Shown here: one piece after another, positions 8,154 to 16,813 of the stretch
Layout of the letters: each line of letters opens with the position of its first letter
Numbering within the stretch: the first letter of the stretch is position 1
Origin: an uncultured Clostridium sp.
GTDB lineage: Bacteria; Bacillota; Clostridia; Lachnospirales; Lachnospiraceae
Direction: 5' to 3'
Assembly: GCA_900539185.1 (NCBI GenBank)
Contig: UQBG01000010.1
Location: 1 to 64,000, forward strand
Length of the DNA stretch: 64,000 nucleotides
Notes under the pieces: model-generated
Seen by the model: only the letters and a program-made list of their open reading frames with translations
The model's database searches: none
What the model was told of the DNA's origin: nothing
Made by a program: the position numbers and the translations under genes

Positions 8154-9009
8154 GAAGCGGCTGATTCTATTTCTGATTCTGACCTTTGGACTGACTTGGG
8201 CAATATTTGGGCTTTGGGCAGGACTGGGAGGACGCTATCTGGATGCGGAAGGGAATATAACTTCCATGGGCAGTCTGATGGCGGTTTTGGCCATGGTGTG
8301 TCCGACAGTGGGGATGCTGCTTACCCGATGGGGAACGAAGGAAGGCTTTGCTCTGTGTGGATCGGGTTCTATGCTGCTGGGAATCTGTATGAGACAGAAG
8401 AAATGGCGGTATTATCTGTTAGCGATGCTGCTTCCATGGGTATACTTTGAACTGGGAAATGGACTGATTCTGCTGCTGGCACCGGAAGCTGCTTCGGGTG
8501 CAGAATTGAAGGAGATGGGAACGGTTCTGTTCTTACAGCCGGTTGCAGCAATCGTAAACGGTACCTTTGTTTCCTTTGGTGCCCTGGGAGAGGAACTGGG
8601 ATGGCGTGGTTATATGATGCCCAAACTCATGCAGCTTATGGATAGAAGGTGGGCTCTTTTGGTCGGAGGTATAATCTGGGGGATCTGGCACTGGCCGATG
8701 GTGTGCATGGGGCATAATTTTGGACGTAGCTACTGGGGGTATCCGGTGACCGGATTTGCGGCTATGTGTGTAATGACGATTGCGATAGGAATTTTGCTCA
8801 CGGTACTTGTCTGCAAAGCAGAATCGATCTGGCCGGCAGTGATCCTGCATGCGGTAAATAATGGCATGCCCGGAATTCTTCGCTATTTTATTGATGTGAA
8901 TCGACTTCCGGACTGGTTGAACGACAGTGTGGTTCGATTCCTGCTGATCCTTCTTCCGGCAGTTCTTATAGCGGCAGCCTGCTATATGATGTTCGTTCGA
9001 GAGAAATGA
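8146..9009 (+). CDS. CPBP-family intramembrane metalloprotease
   Basis: A 287-residue membrane protein with the CPBP (Abi/CAAX protease-like) motifs: EELGWRGY (motif 1, catalytic glutamates), WGIWHWPM (motif 2 histidine) and HAVNN (motif 3). The start at 8146 follows GGAGGTGGAAGTCT and overlaps the previous gene by 8 nt. Bacterial CPBP proteins are linked to bacteriocin self-immunity and peptide processing. Its place at the end of a GntR-ABC cassette suggests a role in peptide or antibiotic resistance; this is an inference. Confidence 0.88.
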   Translation: MTKKRLILFLILTFGLTWAIFGLWAGLGGRYLDAEGNITSMGSLMAVLAMVCPTVGMLLTRWGTKEGFALCGSGSMLLGICMRQKKWRYYLLAMLLPWVYFELGNGLILLLAPEAASGAELKEMGTVLFLQPVAAIVNGTFVSFGALGEELGWRGYMMPKLMQLMDRRWALLVGGIIWGIWHWPMVCMGHNFGRSYWGYPVTGFAAMCVMTIAIGILLTVLVCKAESIWPAVILHAVNNGMPGILRYFIDVNRLPDWLNDSVVRFLLILLPAVLIAAACYMMFVREK

Positions 9010-9039
9010 TTGCATATCCCATCCGATGTGTGCTAAACT
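9010..9039 (+). promoter_or_regulatory. Probable promoter of putP
   Basis: TTGCAT (9010-9015), 18-nt spacer, TAAACT (9034-9039), about 40 nt before the putP start. It begins at the stop codon of the preceding gene. Confidence 0.45.
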
Positions 9040-9078
9040 AAGTTGTTGACTATACTTAGGAAGAGAGAGGAAGGAAAA

Positions 9079-10626
9079 ATGATTTCAACGATTAATTTTT
9101 GTATTATTGCAACGATCGTAGTCTACCTGTTGGTTATGCTGGCAATCGGCTTTATCTTCAGTAAGAAGAATAGTAACAGTGAAGACTTCTACCTTGGTGG
9201 TAGAAAGATGGGCCCTCTGGTAACGGCAATGAGTGCGGAAGCCAGTGATATGTCCAGTTGGCTGCTTATGGGAATGCCGGGACTGGCATACTTAAGCGGT
9301 ATTGCAGATCCGGGCTGGACTGCAATCGGGTTAGGAGTCGGTACCTGGTTAAACTGGCTGATAGTAGCGAGGAAGCTTCGGCGATATTCTGCAAATATCA
9401 ATGCAATTACAGTGCCGGAGTTCTATTCTAAGCGGTATCATGATAAGAGCAATGTGCTAAATGCCATTTCTGCTCTGGTAATTATCGTATTCTTTATTCC
9501 ATACACGGCATCCGGATTTGCTGCCTGCGGAAAACTGTTTAACAGCCTGTTCGGTGTGAATTACACGGTGGCAATGCTGGTATCCGCGGCCGTTATCGTG
9601 GGATATACGATCATGGGCGGCTTCCGTGCGGTATCAACGACAGATCTGATTCAGAGTATTGTTATGACAGTCGCACTGGCAGTAGTTGTGTGCTTTGGTG
9701 TGACAAAGGCCGGTGGTATGGACGCAGTTATGGAGAATGCACGAGGACTGGCCGGTTACTTTACGATGACAGCCAGTCACGATGTGGCAACCGGAGCGGC
9801 TAAACCATACGGTATACTGACGATTATATCTACAATGGCATGGGGCTTAGGGTACTTTGGTATGCCGCACATTCTGTTACGGTTCATGGCAATCAAGGAT
9901 GAGAAGAAGCTGGTTATCTCCAGAAGAATCGCAACGATATGGGTATTTATTGCAATGTCTGTAGCAATCTTTATCGGTGTAGTAGGACTTGCTATGACAA
10001 AGGCCGGGGAACTGGAGGTTCTGGAAGGAAGTGCCAGTGAAACCGTTATCGTTAAGATCGCCGGACTGATCAGCCAGCATGGAATCCTGCCTGCGATTGT
10101 AGCCGGACTGATTCTGGCCGGTATTCTGGCAGCGACGATGTCTACAGCCGACAGTCAGATGCTGGCAGCGGCATCCAGTGTATCACAGAATATTGTGCAG
10201 GAGTTCTTTAAGGTAAAACTGGATGAGAAGAAGAGTCTTCTGATCGCCAGAATCACGATTGTTTTGATTAGTTTGATCGGCGTATTTCTGGCAAGAGATC
10301 CGAACTCCAGTGTATTTGGTATCGTTTCCTTTGCATGGGCAGGGTTTGGTGGTGCCTTTGGTGCGGTAACACTGTGTGCGCTGTTCTGGAAACGGAGTAC
10401 TCGTTGGGGAGCACTGGCCGGTATGATCGGCGGTGGTGCAACTGTATTTATCTGGAAGTATGCAGTACGGCCTCTGGGAGGAATCTGGAATATCTATGAA
10501 TTACTTCCGGCATTTCTGGTATCCCTGCTGTTGATCGTGGTTGTAAGTCTTCTGACAAAAGCACCGGATGAAGCGATCCAGAAGGAATTTGAAGAGGCAA
10601 AGGCAAAAAAAGAAAGTAAGAATTAA
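9079..10626 (+). CDS. putP: Sodium/proline symporter
   Basis: A 515-residue member of the sodium:solute symporter family with about 13 membrane spans. It contains the family signature SAEASDMSSWLLMGMPGLAY and the GGRKMGPLVTAMS entry typical of PutP. The start at 9079 (MISTIN) has GAGGAAGG upstream and puts the first span right at the N-terminus. The charged tail EFEEAKAKKESKN is cytoplasmic. It imports proline with Na+. The purine permease gene starts only 16 nt downstream, so they may share a transcript. Confidence 0.93.
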   Translation: MISTINFCIIATIVVYLLVMLAIGFIFSKKNSNSEDFYLGGRKMGPLVTAMSAEASDMSSWLLMGMPGLAYLSGIADPGWTAIGLGVGTWLNWLIVARKLRRYSANINAITVPEFYSKRYHDKSNVLNAISALVIIVFFIPYTASGFAACGKLFNSLFGVNYTVAMLVSAAVIVGYTIMGGFRAVSTTDLIQSIVMTVALAVVVCFGVTKAGGMDAVMENARGLAGYFTMTASHDVATGAAKPYGILTIISTMAWGLGYFGMPHILLRFMAIKDEKKLVISRRIATIWVFIAMSVAIFIGVVGLAMTKAGELEVLEGSASETVIVKIAGLISQHGILPAIVAGLILAGILAATMSTADSQMLAAASSVSQNIVQEFFKVKLDEKKSLLIARITIVLISLIGVFLARDPNSSVFGIVSFAWAGFGGAFGAVTLCALFWKRSTRWGALAGMIGGGATVFIWKYAVRPLGGIWNIYELLPAFLVSLLLIVVVSLLTKAPDEAIQKEFEEAKAKKESKN

Positions 10627-10642
10627 AAGGAGATAGCGTTTT

Positions 10643-12064
10643 ATGCTAGAGAAATTATTTAAACTAAAAGAAAATAATACGTCTGTAAGAGTGGAGATCA
10701 TCGGTGGTGTTACTACATTCATGACGATGGCGTATATTATTGCATTGAATCCGAATCTGTTGACAAACTTTGCAGTCGGCACTCCGCTTTGGAATGCAGT
10801 CTTTTTGGCAACAGTTATTTCGGCAGGTGTCGGTACTCTGTTAATGGCGTTTTTGGCAAATAAGCCATTTGCACTGGCACCGGGTATGGGACTGAATTCC
10901 TACTTTGCAACCGTAGTCGCATCGATTGCAGTGGCTGGTGGTATGACATATGAAGAGAGCTTCCCGGCTGCATTATCGATCATATTGATCTCCGGTGTTC
11001 TTTTTACGATTCTGACCCTGTGTGGTGTTCGCGAAAAGATCGTAGATGCAATACCGAAGGCTGTTCGTCTGGGTATACCGGCAGGTATTGGTTTGATGTT
11101 GGTGAATGTAGGATTGACAACGAATGCAGGTATCTATACTGCAGATGGCGGACCATTCTATATGCTGTCGAACTTCTTTTCAGCCGGACCGAGTGCTACA
11201 CTGGCAGTGATGGGGCCGGAAGGATACCATAAGATGGTGCTGTATGTAATTACATTCTTTATCGGTTTGTTTGTCATTGCAGTACTGAGTCACAAGAATG
11301 TAAAGGGATCTGTTTTATTGGGAATGGTGATCTCTGCCGTATGTTACTGGATCGGTTCCTTTATTCTGGGCGAGAATCCGTTTGCATCGTTATCGACCGC
11401 AAACTGGCTGCCGCCATTCTCTGATATGTTCCATACGACCTTCTTTAAGTTTGATTTTAAGAATCTGTTTGACATCGGTGTATTCTCTGCCATTATGACG
11501 ATTATATCCTTCTGTATGGTAGATATGTTTGATACAATCGGTACCTTGTACGGAACAGCGAAGAAGGCCGGCATGCTGGATGAAAATGACAAGCTTCCGG
11601 GTATGAACCGTGCAATGTTATCAGACTCTCTGGCAACCTGTGTAGGTTCTGTGACAGGTACAAGTACCGTAACGACATTTATCGAATCTGCATCCGGCGT
11701 AGGTGCAGGTGCAAGAACCGGTCTGGCATCCGTAATCACCGGTGTATTGTTCCTGGCATGTATGTTTATTTCGCCTCTGGCTGCACTGATCCCGGCACCT
11801 GCTACAAGTGCTGCACTGGTATATGTCGGCGTTCTGATGATGGGATCTTTAAAGGAAGTAGACTATAATGATGTATCCCAGACAGTACCGGTTGTACTGC
11901 TTCTGATCTTCATGATGGGTACCAGCGGTATCGGAAACGGTATCGGTATCGGTTTGATCGCATACACGATTATTAAGGTTTGTACCGGTAAGATTAAGGA
12001 AGTATCACCGGTTACCTTTATTCTGTCTGCGTTATTTATCTGTAAGTTCTTTATTACATTTTAA
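10643..12064 (+). CDS. NCS2-family purine-base permease (AzgA-like)
   Basis: A 473-residue polytopic transporter. The family marks are TFMTMAYIIALNPNLL near the N-terminus, the ALAPGMGLNSYF segment, VREKIVDAIPKAVRLGIPAGIGLML, and the DMFDTIGTLYGTAKKAG region. AzgA/PbuG/PbuO proteins carry adenine, guanine or hypoxanthine with protons. The neighbour purC fits a purine-supply theme. The exact base cannot be read from sequence, and there is no room upstream for a purine riboswitch (16-nt gap). Confidence 0.9.
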   Translation: MLEKLFKLKENNTSVRVEIIGGVTTFMTMAYIIALNPNLLTNFAVGTPLWNAVFLATVISAGVGTLLMAFLANKPFALAPGMGLNSYFATVVASIAVAGGMTYEESFPAALSIILISGVLFTILTLCGVREKIVDAIPKAVRLGIPAGIGLMLVNVGLTTNAGIYTADGGPFYMLSNFFSAGPSATLAVMGPEGYHKMVLYVITFFIGLFVIAVLSHKNVKGSVLLGMVISAVCYWIGSFILGENPFASLSTANWLPPFSDMFHTTFFKFDFKNLFDIGVFSAIMTIISFCMVDMFDTIGTLYGTAKKAGMLDENDKLPGMNRAMLSDSLATCVGSVTGTSTVTTFIESASGVGAGARTGLASVITGVLFLACMFISPLAALIPAPATSAALVYVGVLMMGSLKEVDYNDVSQTVPVVLLLIFMMGTSGIGNGIGIGLIAYTIIKVCTGKIKEVSPVTFILSALFICKFFITF

Positions 12065-12140
12065 GTATTGATTTTTGCAAAGAAATAAACTATGCTTATC
12101 AGGAACAAAATACTACGATAAAAGATAGTGAGGTATAACA

Positions 12141-13019
12141 ATGAGCACACAGGAACTTAAGCCGATTAAAGAAGGTAAGGTACGTGAGATCTATGATAAT
12201 GGCGACAGCCTGATCATGGTTGCAACCGATCGTATCAGTTGTTTTGATGTTATCTTAAAGAACATCATTCACAAGAAGGGTACAGTGTTAACGCAGATGT
12301 CCAAGTTCTGGTTTGATATGACCTCTGATATTCTGCCAAATCATATGATATCAACCGATGTAAAGGATATGCCGGAGTTCTTCCGACAGCCAGAGTTTAC
12401 GGGAAACAGTATGATGTGTAGAAAGCTTCACATGCTTCCAATCGAATGTATCGTTCGTGGTTATATAACAGGAAGCGGTTGGGCAAGCTATCAGGAAAAT
12501 GGAACCGTATGTGGAATCCGTCTTCCGGAAGGACTGAAGGAGTCTGATAAGCTTCCGGAACCGATCTATACGCCATCTACAAAAGCGGAGATTGGTGATC
12601 ATGATGAGAATATATCATTTGAGCAGAGCGTTGATCATCTGGAAAAGTACTTCCCTGGTAAGGGGCTGGAGTATGCAACAAAGCTGAAGGATTATACCAT
12701 AGCATTATATAAGAAGTGTGCAGACTATGCATTGACCAGAGGGATTATTATCGCAGATACAAAGTTTGAGTTTGGTCTGGATGAGAATGGCAATATTGTA
12801 CTGGGTGATGAGATGCTGACACCGGATAGCTCCAGATTCTGGCCTGCAAAGGGATATGAGGCGGGACATGGTCAGCCATCCTTTGATAAGCAGTTTGCAA
12901 GAGACTGGCTGAAGGCAAATCCGGATAACAACTGGGAGCTGCCGGAGGAGATCGCACAGAAGACGATCGATAAGTATCTGGAAGCATATGAGCTGTTAAC
13001 AGGAAAGCCGTTAGCATAG
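12141..13019 (+). CDS. purC: Phosphoribosylaminoimidazole-succinocarboxamide synthase
   Basis: A 292-residue SAICAR synthetase. It has the N-terminal KEGKVREIYDNGDSLIMVATDRISCFD, the PIECIVRGYITGSGWASYQENGTVCGIRLPEG core, and ELGDEMLTPDSSRFW-type end (GDEMLTPDSSRFW). It is the longer form (about 290 residues) rather than the roughly 240-residue form of Bacillus. It joins CAIR and aspartate with ATP in purine synthesis. It is convergent with purE, the gene for the preceding step, and shares a terminator with it. Confidence 0.95.
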   Translation: MSTQELKPIKEGKVREIYDNGDSLIMVATDRISCFDVILKNIIHKKGTVLTQMSKFWFDMTSDILPNHMISTDVKDMPEFFRQPEFTGNSMMCRKLHMLPIECIVRGYITGSGWASYQENGTVCGIRLPEGLKESDKLPEPIYTPSTKAEIGDHDENISFEQSVDHLEKYFPGKGLEYATKLKDYTIALYKKCADYALTRGIIIADTKFEFGLDENGNIVLGDEMLTPDSSRFWPAKGYEAGHGQPSFDKQFARDWLKANPDNNWELPEEIAQKTIDKYLEAYELLTGKPLA

Positions 13020-13029
13020 TTATAGGAAA

Positions 13030-13056
13030 ACAGCCCCTTGTTATGGGGGCTGTTTT
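13030..13056. terminator. Bidirectional terminator between purC and purE
   Basis: Stem ACAGCCCC (13030-13037) and GGGGCTGT (13046-13053), followed by a T run on the plus strand and by TTTT on the minus strand, so it can end both convergent transcripts. Confidence 0.9.
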
Positions 13057-13087
13057 TCTATTGCCTATGCAGTTGTCATTCCGGTGC

Positions 13088-13579
13088 TTATGCCTGATAC
13101 TTTGCCATGACTTCCTCGTTTGCTTTGAGAGCAGAAGCCTCCATAGCCTTTCGTTCCGCTAAGAGCTGTTCTTTAATCTCCGGATGTTGGTTTGCCATGA
13201 TCTGGAGAGCCAGATAAGCGGCATTCTTGCTTCCGTTTATAGCAACGGTAGCAACCGGGATACCGGATGGCATCTGTACGATAGAGTAAAGAGCATCCAT
13301 ACCATCCAGAACAGAACCGGATAGAGGAACGCCGATGACCGGCAGTACGGTCTGGGAAGCAACCACGCCCGGAAGGGCAGCAGCCATACCGGCAGCAGTG
13401 ATCACAACTTCTGTTCCGTTGCTGTTCACCTCATCCATGAATGCAGCCAGACCTGCATGTGCCCGGTGAGCAGAGAGGCATCTTACATCAACCTGTACTC
13501 CATATTTTTTCAGAATTTCGATCGCCGGTTCTACCTTCGGAAGATCGCTGGTAGAACCCATGATTACAGCAGTTCTCAT
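13088..13579 (-). CDS. purE: N5-carboxyaminoimidazole ribonucleotide mutase
   Basis: A 163-residue class I PurE: MGSTSDLPKVEPAIEIL at the N-terminus, catalytic SAHR (LSAHRAH), AAGMAAALPGVVAS, and the PSGIPVATVAINGSKNAAYLALQI segment. It converts N5-CAIR to CAIR. The ribosome site AAAAAGGAG precedes the start. Its own promoter is at 13615-13643. No purK is seen in the window. Confidence 0.96.
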   Translation of the reverse strand: MRTAVIMGSTSDLPKVEPAIEILKKYGVQVDVRCLSAHRAHAGLAAFMDEVNSNGTEVVITAAGMAAALPGVVASQTVLPVIGVPLSGSVLDGMDALYSIVQMPSGIPVATVAINGSKNAAYLALQIMANQHPEIKEQLLAERKAMEASALKANEEVMAKYQA

Positions 13580-13614
13580 AGTTAGTCTCCTTTTTCTAAT
13601 GTGATATTGAAATT

Positions 13615-13643
13615 ATTTTAAGACATTTCACTGACTTTTTCAA
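13615..13643 (-). promoter_or_regulatory. purE promoter
   Basis: On the minus strand TTGAAA (13638-13643), 17-nt spacer, TAAAAT (13615-13620), about 36 nt before the purE start. No PurBox-like operator was recognised. Confidence 0.65.
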
Positions 13644-13661
13644 TCCTCTTTCCGGAAACCG

Positions 13662-13690
13662 TTCACAGAATGAATCCGGTTGAATATACT
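13662..13690 (+). promoter_or_regulatory. Promoter of the substrate-binding lipoprotein
   Basis: TTCACA (13662-13667), 17-nt spacer, TATACT (13685-13690), 28 nt before the chosen start. Divergent from the purE promoter. Confidence 0.55.
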
Positions 13691-13718
13691 ACCAGAAAGC
13701 TGTTTTCGGGAGAAAACT

Positions 13719-14723
13719 ATGAAACGTAGATTGCGAAGCGCAATCGCTGTAGCAGTAGCTATGGTGATGCTGGTGTATGCGGTGAGTGGATGCATCGGCG
13801 GTCAGGGAAATCTGACAAAGGTAACATTAAATGAAGTAGCACATTCAATCTTTTATGCACCACAGTATGTAGCGATTGAACTTGGTTACTTTGAGGAGGA
13901 AGGGATTGATCTGGAACTGGTGACCGGATTCGGAGCCGATAAGACGATGAGTGCATTGGTGGCAGGCGAGGCAGATATCGGGTTCATGGGATCCGAATCT
14001 TCGATCTATCTCTATAATGAGGGTGCAGAGGACTATGCGGTGAATTTTGCACAGCTAACACAGCGGGCCGGAAACTTTTTGGTAGCAAGAGAGGCGAATG
14101 ACGACTTTCAGTGGGCAGATCTGGTTGGGAAAGAAGTGATAGGCGGCCGGCCGGGCGGTATGCCGGAGATGGTGCTGGAGTACATTCTGAAGCTGAATCA
14201 GATCGATCCGGAAACAGATGTAACACTGGTACAGAATATTGATTTCGGAAATACCTCCGGGGCGTTTGCCGGTGGAACCGGAGATTATACCGTCGAGTTT
14301 GAACCATCGGCAACGGCACTGGAACAGCAGGGAGCCGGATATGTAGTAGCATCGTTGGGCGTAGATAGCGGTTATGTTCCGTATACTGCTTATTGTGCAA
14401 AGAACAGCTATATCGAGGCGCATCCGGAGATCATCCAGAGCTTTACAAATGCGTTGCAGAAGGGAATGGACTATGTAAACAGTCATACCGCAGAAGAAAT
14501 CGCAGCGGTGATCGCACCACAGTTTGAAGAGACGGATGTAGAAACTATAGCAGCGATCGTAGAACGCTATGCGGATCAGGATACCTGGAAGAGTAATCTG
14601 GTCTTTGAGGAAGACAGTTTCCTGCTGTTGGAGAATATTTTGAACGAGGCCGGAGAACTGGAGGAATTCGCTCCATATGAAGATCTGGTAGTGACAGATT
14701 ATGCAGAGGCAGCCCTGAAGTAA
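13719..14723 (+). CDS. ABC transporter substrate-binding lipoprotein (NMT1/THI5-like)
   Basis: A 334-residue lipoprotein. The signal peptide MKRRLRSAIAVAVAMVMLVYAVSGC ends in a lipobox with Cys25. The mature part follows the SsuA/THI5 pattern: HSIFYAPQYVAIELGYFEEEGIDLELV, then GADKTMSALVAGEADIGFMGSE. Relatives bind thiamine pyrimidine precursors, nitrate, sulfonates or riboflavin. The start at 13719 follows CGGGAG. No permease or ATPase gene is adjacent, so the transporter must be elsewhere or the protein works alone. Ligand uncertain. Confidence 0.85.
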   Translation: MKRRLRSAIAVAVAMVMLVYAVSGCIGGQGNLTKVTLNEVAHSIFYAPQYVAIELGYFEEEGIDLELVTGFGADKTMSALVAGEADIGFMGSESSIYLYNEGAEDYAVNFAQLTQRAGNFLVAREANDDFQWADLVGKEVIGGRPGGMPEMVLEYILKLNQIDPETDVTLVQNIDFGNTSGAFAGGTGDYTVEFEPSATALEQQGAGYVVASLGVDSGYVPYTAYCAKNSYIEAHPEIIQSFTNALQKGMDYVNSHTAEEIAAVIAPQFEETDVETIAAIVERYADQDTWKSNLVFEEDSFLLLENILNEAGELEEFAPYEDLVVTDYAEAALK

Positions 14724-14760
14724 AAGTTAAAGCACAAGGGAAAGATAGGAATAAAGAACT

Positions 14761-14854
14761 GGCAGAACATACAGAACCACGGAAATGATCCTGTATCTTG
14801 TGGGCTGTATGTCTGCCGATATGGTTTGATGGTAGAGAATCCGTGGCTTTTTGG
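14761..14854 (+). other. Structured 3' region / possible terminator after the lipoprotein gene
   Basis: Two helices compete. Stem A pairs 14761-14774 with 14805-14817 (13 bp and one bulged A). Stem B pairs CCACGGA (14777-14783) with TCCGTGG (14840-14846) and is followed at once by CTTTTTGG. A small inner hairpin TCTGCC/GGTAGA (14812-14817, 14831-14836) fits inside stem B. The left arm of B lies in the loop of A, so A and B are either alternatives or a pseudoknot. It lies upstream of the amylase promoter, so the simplest reading is a terminator-like 3' end. Confidence 0.4.
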
Positions 14855-14855
14855 C

Positions 14856-14884
14856 TTGAATTTTTAGTCTCCTTCCTGTATAGT
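14856..14884 (+). promoter_or_regulatory. Promoter of the alpha-amylase gene
   Basis: TTGAAT (14856-14861), 17-nt spacer, TATAGT (14879-14884), about 70 nt before the start codon. No clear cre (CcpA) site was seen around it. Confidence 0.55.
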
Positions 14885-14955
14885 TATTACTATATAACAT
14901 CACGATTTAAAGTCTTAAAGCATAGAAACAGACAAGATAAATGGAGGGTTCAGTT

Positions 14956-16428
14956 ATGAGTCAGAATGGATTGATGATGCAGTACTTTGAGTGGTATTTA
15001 CCGGAGGATGCATCTCTATGGAAGACCTTGAGGGAAAATGCAACAAAGCTGAAAACGATGGGTGTGAGTGCTGTATGGCTGCCACCGGCATACAAGGGAG
15101 CACAGGGAATTCATGATGTAGGATACGGTGCCTATGATCTGTATGATCTGGGTGAGTTTGACCAAAAAGGAACGATCCCGACAAAGTACGGAACGAAGGA
15201 TGAGTATCTGGAAGCAGTTAAGACCCTGCAGGCAAAGGGAATCGATGTTTATGCGGATATCGTTCTGAACCATAAAATGGGTGCCGATGAGACCGAACAG
15301 ATATCGGCAGAAGAGTTTAATGCCAGTGACCGCAATCAGATGATCGGGGATAAGAAGGTGATTCTGGGATGGACAAGGTTTACATTTCCGGGAAGAAACG
15401 GAAAGTATTCGGATTTTACATGGAACTGGACGCATTTTGACGGAATTGACTGGGATCAGAGTACCGGAAAGAGTGGGATTTACAGACTGGATGGAAAGAC
15501 CTTTGATTCGGATGTGGATGAAGAAAACGGAAATTATGACTACCTGATGGGATCCGATCTGGACTTTGAAAATCCGGAGGTACAAGAGGAACTCTATCGC
15601 TGGGGAGAATGGTATCTGAATACAACCGGCGTAAACGGTATGCGTCTGGATGCGGTAAAGCATATCGGCAGCAGTTTCTATCGGCAGTGGCTGCCGGCTA
15701 TGCGGGAAAAGACCGGTAAGGAACTGTTTACCGTGGGTGAGTACTGGCACTGGGATGTGAATCATCTGGAGTCCTATCTGGAAAAGGTAAACAATGAAAT
15801 GAGTCTGTTTGATGTACCGTTGCATTTGCATTTTCATGATGCGTCAAGAGCACATGGCAGCTATGATCTGCGGACCATTTTTGATAATACGCTGGTGAGC
15901 AGACGACCAATGGAGGCGGTGACGTTCGTTGATAATCATGACAGTCAGCCGGGACAGTCCTTAGAGTCCTGGGTAGAGGAATGGTTTAAGCCGATGGCAT
16001 ATGCGATGATCCTGCTTCGCGAGAGTGGATATCCATGTCTGTTTTATGGGGACTATATGGGGATTCCACATAGTGGCATCGCACCGATGAAGCCGGTACT
16101 GGACAAGCTGCTGAAGCTGAGAAAGAAGTATGCGTATGGACCACAGCATGACTACCTGGATGATCCGAATGTGATCGGATGGACCAGAGAGGGCAGTGCA
16201 GATCATAAGGGTTCCGGATGTGCAGTTGTGATCTCTGACGGAACCGGTGGTACGAAGCACATGTATATTGGCAAGCAGTTTGCAGGCTGTCATTTTGTGG
16301 ATGAAATGAAGAATGCAAAGTATAATATCAAGATCGATGAAGAGGGCTTTGGAGACTTCTATGTGAATCGTGGTGCTGTATCCGTATGGATTCAGAAGGA
16401 ACCAAAGGCAGTAAGAGGAAAGAAGTAA
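14956..16428 (+). CDS. Cytoplasmic alpha-amylase (GH13)
   Basis: A 490-residue GH13 enzyme of the liquefying/AmyA type. It starts GLMMQYFEWYLPEDASLW and has the conserved regions VYADIVLNHK (I), GMRLDAVKHI with nucleophile Asp (II), FTVGEYWHWD with acid/base Glu (III) and VTFVDNHDSQ with the third Asp (IV). There is no signal peptide, so it acts in the cytoplasm on stored glycogen or imported maltodextrins. The start at 14956 has GGAGGG 7 nt upstream; an ATG at 14941 is part of that ribosome site. All catalytic residues are present. Confidence 0.95.
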   Translation: MSQNGLMMQYFEWYLPEDASLWKTLRENATKLKTMGVSAVWLPPAYKGAQGIHDVGYGAYDLYDLGEFDQKGTIPTKYGTKDEYLEAVKTLQAKGIDVYADIVLNHKMGADETEQISAEEFNASDRNQMIGDKKVILGWTRFTFPGRNGKYSDFTWNWTHFDGIDWDQSTGKSGIYRLDGKTFDSDVDEENGNYDYLMGSDLDFENPEVQEELYRWGEWYLNTTGVNGMRLDAVKHIGSSFYRQWLPAMREKTGKELFTVGEYWHWDVNHLESYLEKVNNEMSLFDVPLHLHFHDASRAHGSYDLRTIFDNTLVSRRPMEAVTFVDNHDSQPGQSLESWVEEWFKPMAYAMILLRESGYPCLFYGDYMGIPHSGIAPMKPVLDKLLKLRKKYAYGPQHDYLDDPNVIGWTREGSADHKGSGCAVVISDGTGGTKHMYIGKQFAGCHFVDEMKNAKYNIKIDEEGFGDFYVNRGAVSVWIQKEPKAVRGKK

Positions 16429-16484
16429 TCAGGATAGTACGGAAGTAAGTAACAGTTGACAGACAAGAACATGAGGTGACATAT

Positions 16485-16790
16485 ATGGGAAAAACAATTC
16501 ATACTGAGGCCGTTGATCTGCTGTTTGATGCGATCGCTACATTGAATAGCAAGGAAGAGTATTATGCTTTTTTTGAAGATTTGTGTACAGTAAACGAAGT
16601 GCTTTCAATCGCACAGCGGCTGGAGGTGGCAAAGAAGCTCCAGGAAGGTAAGACCTATCTGGAGGTGACGAATGATACCGGCGCATCGACAGCAACGATC
16701 AGCCGGGTGAATCGTATCTTAAACTATGGAACAGACGGTCTGAAGCATGCACTGGAGCAGGTGCAGACAGATGCAGGCACAAAAAAATAA
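16485..16790 (+). CDS. TrpR-like YerC/YecD-family protein
   Basis: A 101-residue DNA-binding protein of the TrpR superfamily: VNEVLSIAQRLEVAKKLQEGKTYLEVTNDTGASTATISRVNRILNYG forms the helix-turn-helix. Known relatives are of unknown regulon; they are not tryptophan repressors. The ATG at 16485 follows GAGGTG. The stop codon lies inside the left arm of a bidirectional terminator. It may be cotranscribed with the amylase gene 56 nt upstream. Confidence 0.88.
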   Translation: MGKTIHTEAVDLLFDAIATLNSKEEYYAFFEDLCTVNEVLSIAQRLEVAKKLQEGKTYLEVTNDTGASTATISRVNRILNYGTDGLKHALEQVQTDAGTKK

Positions 16791-16813
16791 GACTCTTCGG
16801 AGTCTTATTTTTT
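16782..16813. terminator. Bidirectional terminator holding two stop codons
   Basis: Arms 16782-16795 and 16800-16813 are a perfect 14-bp inverted repeat around a TTCG tetraloop, with A and T runs as the outer ends. The TAA stops of both convergent genes (16788-16790 plus, 16805-16807 minus) lie in the arms. Confidence 0.92.

Noticed and set aside
10627..10642. Purine riboswitch before the purine permease
   Set aside because: Only 16 nt separate it from putP; no room for the aptamer.
12065..12140. Promoter of purC (TTGATT, 17 nt, TATGCT)
   Set aside because: The boxes are weak and purC may be read from the upstream gene; not listed as a feature.
14777..14846. Cyclic di-GMP-II riboswitch because of CACGGAAA ... 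CCGTGG
   Set aside because: The conserved inner sequences of that class are not present, and a good promoter lies after it, so only a structured 3' region is claimed.
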